Shown here one piece after another: positions 51,547 to 57,653 of a stretch of 57,653 bases of DNA. Made by a program: the position numbers and the translations under genes. The notes below the pieces were generated by a model that had not been told where the DNA came from, did no database searches, and saw only the letters and a program-made list of their open reading frames with translations. Each line of letters begins with the position of its first letter. The first letter of the stretch is position 1. Origin of the DNA: JBGPBY01 sp041481485 (GTDB lineage: Bacteria; Acidobacteriota; Terriglobia; 20CM-2-55-15); the NCBI GenBank assembly GCA_041481485.1, contig JBGPBY010000003.1, forward strand, positions 1 to 57,653, in the 5' to 3' direction.

Positions 51547-53517
51547 CTACTTTGGTCCGACCTGCGGCGATTCGGCCAACAAGCCACGCACCAGCTGGTT
51601 GGCCGAAGAGACCGGCGGAAGCAGGCGGGCAGAGTTCAAGATGAAGGTCAGTTCGGAGGAAACGTGGATGAATGCCGCCAGGAGCGGATTGAGAAATCCG
51701 AAAGCGGCCAAGCCGACGCCGATGCTGTCCACGACCAACGTGCCCACGAAGTTCTGCATGATGGTGCGGCGGCAGCGACGCGCGATCATGAGAGTTTCGA
51801 CGAGCTTGGAAAGATCATTGCCGATAAGGACGACGTTTGCACTTTCGCGGGCGACATCCGTGCCAGCACCCATGGCAACGCCGACGGTGGCTTTCATGAG
51901 AGCGGGAGCGTCATTTATGCCGTCACCCACCATCACGACGTTGTGCCGCGCTTTGGTGAGTCGGCCGACGAACCGCAGCTTATCCTCGGGTAGGAGTTCA
52001 GCCGCGATTTCGTCGACGCCCAGCTTTCTGCCAATATCCTCGGCCACAGCCTTGGAATCACCTGTGAGAAGAACTGTCCTCAGTCCCATTGATTTCAGAT
52101 CGCGTATCGCCTTCGTGGCTTCGGGTCGCAGCATGTCTGCAACGATAAGAGTTCCCATGAACTGGCCGTCTTGCGCCACAAAAACCTCGGAATCTGTCTG
52201 CAAGATTGCACCGGCTGGGACTGCGACCCCGTGCGCTCCGAGAAAGAGCCGATTGCCTACGATGGTTTCCACTCCGCATCGAGATGCGACGATTCCTTTC
52301 CCCGGGGTGTAATCGAATTGTTCGGGTTCTTCAGCGGTGACGCCCATGCTGGACGCCTTCTTCAGTATTGCCCTCGCCACGGGATGTTCTGAGCGTGATT
52401 CGGCGGTGGCTGCCGCTTGCAGCAAAACAGCAATCGGAATCCCTTCGACGGGATGCATGTCGACAACTTCGGGGGTGCCGTAGGTCAGAGTTCCCGTCTT
52501 GTCGAGAAGAATCGTGTCAATGGTTGCGAGTGATTCCAGGTAGAGACCGCCCTTGATGATTGAGCCCAGCTGCGCGGAGCGTCCAATGGCACCAAGGATT
52601 GCCAATGGCGTTCCGGCGGCAATGCCGCACGCACCGGCTACGATGACGACGGAAATGGTCGAGCGCACGTTGTGGGTGATGAGAAATGTAAGAGCAGCAG
52701 CTCCTAGAGCGAAGTAAACCAGATAGCCCGCGAGACGGTCTGCAATTCCTTGGATCGGGGCACGCGATTTTTCCGCTCGTTCGACAGCATCAATGATCTT
52801 TCCGAACGTAGTGTCTCGCCCAATGCGGTCAACCTGCACTTCGAGGGCGCCGGATTGATTGATCGTGCCTGCATAGACTGACGTTCCGCTGCTTTTCTCG
52901 GTAGGCATCGATTCGCCCGTGATCGTTGCCTGATCGACGAACGAGTGGCCTCCAACGACCACGCCGTCCACGGGAATTCGTGCTCCAGGCTTGACGAGAA
53001 CGATGTCCCCAACCGAAATTTCGTTCGTCTCGACATCTTGCCACGATTCGTTTCTGCGTACCGTAGCGGTCGTGGGCAGAAGACCGACCAAATGGCGGAT
53101 GGCTGTGCGCCCGCGACTAACCGTCAGTCCTTCCAGGATTTCGGCGGCGAGAACAAACAGGGTTATGACAAGGGCGGTGAAGATTTCACGGATCGCGAGA
53201 GCGGCCACGATGGCGATAGCCATCGAAAGCTCCATCGTCATGCGACGCTGCACGATATTCTCGTACGCTTCGTGGAATATCGGGAAACCGCCCACAAGCG
53301 TACAAATTACGCCGATGCCCGTGACGTACGGATTCCGCGCGCCGCCAAGAAACCAAATGGCCGCGGCCGCCGCCGCGACGAACAACACGCGATTGATCTC
53401 CCGCCAATTCACGGCATGGCCGTGGTCGTCTTCGTGACCAGCGTGCCCTACCGGCACCGGTTCGTGTTTGTCGCGATGCGTTGCAGCCTCGGCTTGTGTT
53501 AACTGTGGTTGGGACAT
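51547..53517 (-). CDS. Heavy-metal P1B-type ATPase
   Basis: A 656-aa metal-pumping ATPase. The start at MSQPQL (53517) follows AAAGGTGA; an upstream frame is not needed. The N terminus is His-rich (GHAGHEDDHGHAV) instead of carrying a ferredoxin-like CxxC domain. Actuator TGES (200-203), phosphorylated D339 (DKTGTLT), H378-P379 of the HP motif and GDGINDAPAL are intact. The metal-site helix reads A296-C-G (VAGACGIAAGTPLA) instead of CPC or SPC, so metal preference cannot be read off. Repressor 2 is encoded just upstream on the same strand, suggesting control by nickel, cobalt or similar. Confidence 0.93.
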   Translation of the reverse strand: MSQPQLTQAEAATHRDKHEPVPVGHAGHEDDHGHAVNWREINRVLFVAAAAAAIWFLGGARNPYVTGIGVICTLVGGFPIFHEAYENIVQRRMTMELSMAIAIVAALAIREIFTALVITLFVLAAEILEGLTVSRGRTAIRHLVGLLPTTATVRRNESWQDVETNEISVGDIVLVKPGARIPVDGVVVGGHSFVDQATITGESMPTEKSSGTSVYAGTINQSGALEVQVDRIGRDTTFGKIIDAVERAEKSRAPIQGIADRLAGYLVYFALGAAALTFLITHNVRSTISVVIVAGACGIAAGTPLAILGAIGRSAQLGSIIKGGLYLESLATIDTILLDKTGTLTYGTPEVVDMHPVEGIPIAVLLQAAATAESRSEHPVARAILKKASSMGVTAEEPEQFDYTPGKGIVASRCGVETIVGNRLFLGAHGVAVPAGAILQTDSEVFVAQDGQFMGTLIVADMLRPEATKAIRDLKSMGLRTVLLTGDSKAVAEDIGRKLGVDEIAAELLPEDKLRFVGRLTKARHNVVMVGDGINDAPALMKATVGVAMGAGTDVARESANVVLIGNDLSKLVETLMIARRCRRTIMQNFVGTLVVDSIGVGLAAFGFLNPLLAAFIHVSSELTFILNSARLLPPVSSANQLVRGLLAESPQVGPK

Positions 53518-53558
53518 GATAGGTTCACCTTTCGAAGCGGTCCCGGCCGTCTCCGTCG

Positions 53559-53837
53559 TTACTTCAAATAAGCTCGACCGGCGGCGCTGAGTTCTTCGGC
53601 CGCCTTTACTTGGGGGGAGTTCCTGCCATTTCCCAGGGCTAGGGCGTGGAATCGAATGTGCCCTTCGACCACTTCCGCCATGAGACCGTTCACTGCTCCG
53701 CGGCAAGCCGCCATAAGCTGTAGCAGTTTGGAACAGCCGTGCTGATCGCTGAGCGCGCGTTCGATGGCTTCGACCTGTCCAGCAATCCGCCCGAGGCGAC
53801 TGAGGAGCTTTTGTTTGTCTTTGGCTGTATGGGCCAT
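53559..53837 (-). CDS. RcnR/CsoR/FrmR-family repressor 2
   Basis: A 92-aa paralogue of repressor 1 with the same H3, C35, H60, H64 set, so nickel/cobalt-type or formaldehyde-type sensing. It heads the operon with the P1B ATPase gene (42 bases apart). A perfect 9-5-9 palindrome lies 24 bases upstream of the start codon and fits its own binding site. The two repressors are similar but not identical and may cross-regulate. Confidence 0.92.
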   Translation of the reverse strand: MAHTAKDKQKLLSRLGRIAGQVEAIERALSDQHGCSKLLQLMAACRGAVNGLMAEVVEGHIRFHALALGNGRNSPQVKAAEELSAAGRAYLK

Positions 53838-53860
53838 CCGGTTCGCTTTCGAATAATAAT

Positions 53861-53883
53861 AATATACTAGGGTATAGTATATT
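53861..53883 (-). promoter_or_regulatory. Operator upstream of repressor 2
   Basis: AATATACTA and TAGTATATT form a perfect 9-5-9 inverted repeat around GGGTA. The layout, AT-rich arms around a G/C centre, matches FrmR/RcnR-type operators. It probably overlaps the promoter (TATACT, TATAGT boxes inside). Confidence 0.65.
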
Positions 53884-53960
53884 AAAAATCAGTGAGCATC
53901 GTCAATTTGATGCAGCAATGACGATTCGAGACCGTTATGTCTAAAGACTCCGGCCGGATC

Positions 53961-54158
53961 TCACGTTGAGCGCAATGGCAATTTGTCGCCAAGCGTTGCC
54001 CGCCCAGCTAGAATATCCCCCGTGACTAGAGAACGCTGGGCTCGGATAGGAATCACGGTTCAATTCCTCATCGTGGTAAGGATACTTGGTGAGTTCTTCC
54101 GGCTCAGGCACGTCCTTGGCACGAGCTTCTCGGCCGCAGTCGCTGCGCCGTATGTTGG
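53961..54158 (+). pseudogene. Truncated second copy of the small membrane protein gene
   Basis: The 198-bp block matches 29044-29240 at about 91 %. The GTG start is at 54022 and the first 45 codons resemble the 91-aa protein (TRERWARIGITVQFLIVV against TRERWAQIGITAQFLIVV). Homology ends at 54158; the reading frame runs on into unrelated DNA to 54420, overlapping the MFS gene on the other strand. Two of its three membrane helices are lost, so it is a relic. Confidence 0.8.
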
Positions 54159-54263
54159 CTCAAATAAGCTTGCATCGCCTCCGGCCGCAGCAGCACGGAC
54201 GTGGAATACATTGACAGACGTATCGTTGCCGTCGGCGCCAACGGCTCGGCATCTTTGCGGATC

Positions 54264-55436
54264 TCAAAGCATTTTTCTGAGAGGCGAAGTTCCTTTCATT
54301 GAGATGGATGCGAAGGCACTCAACCCGGTCAAGACCACAAGTATCCATAACGCACTACGGATGGTCGAAAGCTGCGCGACAAACCCGATCAGGGGTGGAC
54401 CCGCCAGGAAACCAATATAGCCAGCCGTCGTGACTACCGCGAGGCTGGGACCGGGTGCACTGCCTTCAATGTTCCCCGTAGCGGCAAACGTATTGGGAAT
54501 AATCGTGGCCAGCCCTGCACCAGCGCACGAAAATCCCACCAAAGCCCAAGCGGCATTGCCGAACAACAAGACGAAGACAAGCCCTGCAGCGGCCAAAAGA
54601 GCCCCGTAACATACCAGATGGGCGCGTCCAAGCTTGCCAGTGAGATAGTCGCCTGCCAGGCGACCTCCGGCCATCGCAGCTGAGAACACCGCATATCCAA
54701 GAGCGGCCAATCCTGGCCCGGTGAGAATCGAAGTACGAAGATAAATCGCGCTCCAATCGGCGATCGCACCTTCAACGAGCATGATTGAAAATGCAAGAAG
54801 AGCGAGCGCGCCTAATGGGACAGACCACGTAAGCGTGCCTCCGGATTCCGCCTTCTCGGCGTCCTCAGATGCAGAAGGAAGTGGAAGCCACCTGAACGCG
54901 AATATGGACATTGCGGTAAGTGCTATTCCGCTGAACCAAAAGTGAGTCCTGGCCAGAACCGCATGTGAGGCAACCCATCCCCCTAACGCAGAGCCGGCCA
55001 TTCCGCCCAAGCTGAAGAGCGCGTGGAATGACGACATAATGTGACGCTGGTATCGCTTCTCCAGCATCACGGCGTGAGTATTCATCGCTACATCCATCGA
55101 GCCACCCATCGCCCCGTAGAAAAGAAGAGCCAGTGACAGCGTTAGGACCGTATTGGATTCGGCAATCAACGGCAGCGTGAAGCAAAACCCCAATGTCGAC
55201 CCAATCGAGATGCTCAGACTTCCGAGCTTGCTAATGAGCCATCCAGCGGCGGGCATCGCGAGAACGGAACCGATTGCCGCCATCATCAACGACCTGCCCA
55301 AAACAGAGGGAGAAAGATGGAGGTGCGCCTGAAAGGCAGGAATCCTCGAAGCCCAGGTGGCGATGATCAGCCCGTGGATCAGAAAGATTAAGGACACGCC
55401 CACTCGTACCTGTTGGAGGTTGCGTTGCTGCATCAA
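54264..55436 (-). CDS. MFS transporter, YbjJ/fucose-permease-like
   Basis: A 390-aa major facilitator with 12 hydrophobic helices. The N-terminal VGVSLIFLIHGLIIATWASR and the SMDVAMNTHAVMLEKRYQR segment with MSSFHALFSLGGMAGSALG are characteristic of the YbjJ/FucP-like group of presumed sugar transporters. A Gly-rich second half (GRLAGDYLTGKLGRAHLV) follows. The LacI-family regulator encoded upstream on the same strand, 165 bases away, supports sugar-related control. Substrate unknown. Confidence 0.9.
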   Translation of the reverse strand: MMQQRNLQQVRVGVSLIFLIHGLIIATWASRIPAFQAHLHLSPSVLGRSLMMAAIGSVLAMPAAGWLISKLGSLSISIGSTLGFCFTLPLIAESNTVLTLSLALLFYGAMGGSMDVAMNTHAVMLEKRYQRHIMSSFHALFSLGGMAGSALGGWVASHAVLARTHFWFSGIALTAMSIFAFRWLPLPSASEDAEKAESGGTLTWSVPLGALALLAFSIMLVEGAIADWSAIYLRTSILTGPGLAALGYAVFSAAMAGGRLAGDYLTGKLGRAHLVCYGALLAAAGLVFVLLFGNAAWALVGFSCAGAGLATIIPNTFAATGNIEGSAPGPSLAVVTTAGYIGFLAGPPLIGFVAQLSTIRSALWILVVLTGLSAFASISMKGTSPLRKML

Positions 55437-55601
55437 TCGGATTCCATTCGATCCGGGCCTCTGACGGTGTTTCTTCGCAGAACTTCTCCTTCACAGCGCC
55501 TCTCGGAGAACACCGAATTTGACGTGCTTGCCTCTGGACGTGCCGTCATTTGCTCGAGCAAATCATCGATCTCATTCGGTGATATCGGGTCGAGCTCTCC
55601 G

Positions 55602-56651
55602 TCACGGCCGAGCACCAACCGCCGACGTGGACGCGCGTTCAACGAGCGTGTAGTCAAAAACGACATCTTGTGGCACCGACATCGTAGGCGTTCGCATTGA
55701 TTCCAACAGCAAAGAGACGCCGTGCTCGACCATCCTGTCGATGGGTTGTCGGATCACTGTCAGTGGTGGCCAGGACTTCAGCGCCGTTGGCGTGTCATCA
55801 AATCCGGCCACGGAGAGATCGTCGGGAAGCTCCATCCTCCGCTGTTGCGCCACCCACACTACGCCTAACGCCATATCGTCGTTGCTGGCCACGATCGCTG
55901 TCGGTCTATTCTGGAGATCGAGAATTTGTTTGGCAGCAACGCGCCCGGACTCAAAGGTGAAGTCCCCCTCTCTGGTGAGTCCGATCTGCACTGGAATCCC
56001 GGCTTTTCTCAACGCGTCCTGATAGCCGGCGCGCCGCTCCAGGCTGTCGGCGTGAGTGGGTGGACCGCTGATGAACCCGATTCGCCGATGCCCAAGGCGA
56101 ATCAGGAATGTGGTCAGATTTCGAGCCGCAGACCGATTATCAATTCGCACAGTGTTCATATTCGGCAATGGACCTGCGGCCGCAATTGCTGTTGCTTTCA
56201 TTTCGGAAAGCACCGCACTTCCGACGAGTAGCTCGGCGTAAGGCGGAACAAGCAGCAGACCTTGAACACCACTGCGAGCAGCGTTCAGCACCAGCTTCTC
56301 GGTCGATCTCTTGGTTGGACTATTGCTAGAACGGACGAGCAACTGAGCCCCGTAGGCTGTGCTGGCATTGATCGCAGCCACAAGGACTTGCGCCAGGAAA
56401 GGAGTCTGCTGATCTGAATAGAGCAGAGCGATTCGGCTGCAGCCGCCGCTCGCCAGCCTACGTGCCTCATAGTTTGGAACATATCCGGTGTTGCGAATCG
56501 CCTGACGCACCCTAGCGCGAGTCTGGTCACTGACCTTGCCGGTGCCATTGATGACGTTCGAGACCGTCATCATTGATACACCCGCCTGCTCAGCAACCGT
56601 CCGAATCGTTACGGCTGTGCTGCCACGCCCTGTCCTCTTGAGCATCACCAT
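55602..56651 (-). CDS. LacI-family transcriptional regulator
   Basis: A 349-aa regulator: N-terminal LacI HTH with hinge (TIRTVAEQAGVSMMTVSNVI, GYVPNYEARRLASG) and a periplasmic-binding-protein-like effector domain (IALLYSDQQTPFLAQVLVAA, NRPTAIVASNDDMALGVVW, LSVAGFDDTP). It binds a sugar or similar ligand and most likely controls the downstream MFS transporter gene. The PQQ dehydrogenase gene lies upstream on the same strand, 36 bases away, and could be a regulated partner. The C-terminal arm is normal in length. Confidence 0.94.
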   Translation of the reverse strand: MVMLKRTGRGSTAVTIRTVAEQAGVSMMTVSNVINGTGKVSDQTRARVRQAIRNTGYVPNYEARRLASGGCSRIALLYSDQQTPFLAQVLVAAINASTAYGAQLLVRSSNSPTKRSTEKLVLNAARSGVQGLLLVPPYAELLVGSAVLSEMKATAIAAAGPLPNMNTVRIDNRSAARNLTTFLIRLGHRRIGFISGPPTHADSLERRAGYQDALRKAGIPVQIGLTREGDFTFESGRVAAKQILDLQNRPTAIVASNDDMALGVVWVAQQRRMELPDDLSVAGFDDTPTALKSWPPLTVIRQPIDRMVEHGVSLLLESMRTPTMSVPQDVVFDYTLVERASTSAVGARP

Positions 56652-56687
56652 TGATGATCCCGGGGGATGGGGTAAAGAGATCGGGCT

Positions 56688-57653
56688 CTAAGGCAGAGCA
56701 TAGGCAATGACGCCACCGCCGATCTTCACCTTGGGATTCTTACCACCGCCGGAGGACACCGCAAAATACTGCTTGCCGTTAACGGCATACGTCGAGGGCG
56801 TGGCAACGCTCGATGTCGGCATCGTGTCTTCCCAAAGGAGCTTGCCCGTCAGCTTGTCGAACGCGCGGACCTTGTTGTCGTAGACAGTTGCGGCGATGAA
56901 AAAGATGCCGCCTTTCGTGACGATTCCCCCACCATAGTTCTCACTGCCGGTGGTGGGGTCATTCAACTCCGGATAATTCCCGAACGGAATCTGCCAGACA
57001 TATCGACCCGTGTTGAGATTCAACGCATTCAGCGTGCCCCACGGCGTGCTGACCGCAGGGTAGCCATCCGGGTCCAGGAACTTTGTATAGCCTTGGAACA
57101 CGTAGTCGACGTTGGCACTCGCGTTGTCAGCTGTAGTCGCCGGCTTCGAGTTGTCATCACTGATGTAAGTCGTCAGGCCGTCGATCTGAGCCTTGCTCAG
57201 GCTGCCTTCAAATCCGGGCATCCTCCCCGATCCATGGGCAATCATTTGTGCGATCTGCTGGCTCGCCATCCGCTTGGTCAGTCCAAGCAATGCGGGGAAC
57301 GACGGGGGGTTGCCCTTGCGGTCGACGCCGTGGCAACCGGCGCAGGAGGCGTTGTAGATTTCGGCAGCAGAGGTCTCGCCGCTGGTCTTCTTGACCTGCG
57401 CCCGCAACTGCAGGATGTAGGCTTGTTCGTTGGAGTTGATATAGAGAATGCCGGTCTCGGGGTCCCAGGCAGCGCCGCCATATTCGCCGCCACCATCCAG
57501 TCCCGGAAAGATGACGGTGCCCTCGAGCGAGGGTGGATCAAAGCGGCCACGGTTGCTCAGCGTCGCCAGGTGCGCCCGCACCGCCGCGTTGGCGGCGGGC
57601 GTGCGCCGGGTCAACGTCTCCTCCGTGAGTCGCTGACGAGCGAACGGTTCAGG
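56688..57653 (-). CDS. PQQ-dependent dehydrogenase with cytochrome c domain (partial)
   Basis: The frame is open to the right edge of the window, so only the C-terminal 321 codons are present. PQQ-enzyme propeller blades (TVIFPGLDGGGEYGGAAWDP, TLNALNLNTGRYVWQIPFG, KVRAFDKLTGKLLWEDTMPT) surround an inserted cytochrome c domain with haem site CAGCH and a Met-containing MPGFEG loop. Such quinohaem proteins oxidise sugars or alcohols in the periplasm. The EPFARQRLTEETLTRRTP linker just inside the edge is typical of the family. Upstream neighbour unseen; downstream is the LacI regulator. Confidence 0.92.
   Translation of the reverse strand, partial: PEPFARQRLTEETLTRRTPAANAAVRAHLATLSNRGRFDPPSLEGTVIFPGLDGGGEYGGAAWDPETGILYINSNEQAYILQLRAQVKKTSGETSAAEIYNASCAGCHGVDRKGNPPSFPALLGLTKRMASQQIAQMIAHGSGRMPGFEGSLSKAQIDGLTTYISDDNSKPATTADNASANVDYVFQGYTKFLDPDGYPAVSTPWGTLNALNLNTGRYVWQIPFGNYPELNDPTTGSENYGGGIVTKGGIFFIAATVYDNKVRAFDKLTGKLLWEDTMPTSSVATPSTYAVNGKQYFAVSSGGGKNPKVKIGGGVIAYALP

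Noticed and set aside
55433..55666. 77-aa minus-strand frame between LacI and MFS genes
   Set aside because: It overlaps the LacI C-terminal codons in another frame, has no ribosome site and no resemblance to a known protein.

Overview
The window looks like a chromosomal stretch of an acidobacterium (Acidobacteriota, Terriglobia-like). This is inferred from remembered family resemblance, not a search: a helix-turn-helix/S24-like regulator type and a TonB receptor with an N-terminal carboxypeptidase-like domain that are both common in that phylum, ImuA-ImuB-DnaE2, PadR regulators, and many TTG/GTG starts with ATGA or TTGA overlaps.

Region 1 (1-14.2 kb) is a decayed integrative element beside tRNA-Ser(GCU). 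A minus-strand operon holds the remnant of a conjugation ATPase, a RepB-like primase, an excisionase and a tyrosine integrase. An XRE repressor, a ParB-like protein with cysteine clusters and a plasmid-type 96-aa protein follow. Between the two divergent operons lies an inverted repeat that could be a partition or replication site. Next comes a mutagenesis block: YedK/HMCES-type peptidase, imuA, imuB, dnaE2 and convergent dinB.

Region 2 (14.3-29 kb) is defence-like. It has a 1720-aa DUF4011/SF1 helicase/nuclease fusion, an HTH + nucleotidyltransferase pair with a palindromic operator at its start codon, a large secreted protein with a probable beta-barrel, and a cluster of a SIR2-like protein, a nucleotide-cyclase-like protein and a two-TM protein. 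The last cluster is the best candidate for an undescribed system. Four copies of a short palindrome identical to a tRNA-Ser(GGA) anticodon arm lie in intergenic DNA at 0.1, 20.9, 29.0 and 42.7 kb and may mark old integration sites.

Region 3 (29-42 kb) looks like ordinary transport and signalling: a CPA2 antiporter, a MacA/MacB-like pair without an ATPase, a proline-rich lipoprotein, and an operon of MFS transporter, ArsB-like permease, secreted protein, histidine kinase and NtrC-type regulator, then a lone receiver protein.

Region 4 (42.8-53.9 kb) is a metal/redox island: PadR, multicopper oxidase, DoxX, a broken chrA, two RcnR/CsoR-type repressors with operator-like palindromes, a small metal-associated membrane protein, a TonB receptor, a MarR regulator with a secreted proteasome-like Ntn-hydrolase, a 2Fe-2S protein and a P1B-type ATPase.

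Region 5 (54-57.7 kb) has a truncated second copy of the 29-kb small membrane protein gene, a sugar-type MFS transporter, a LacI regulator and the C-terminal part of a PQQ dehydrogenase running off the window.
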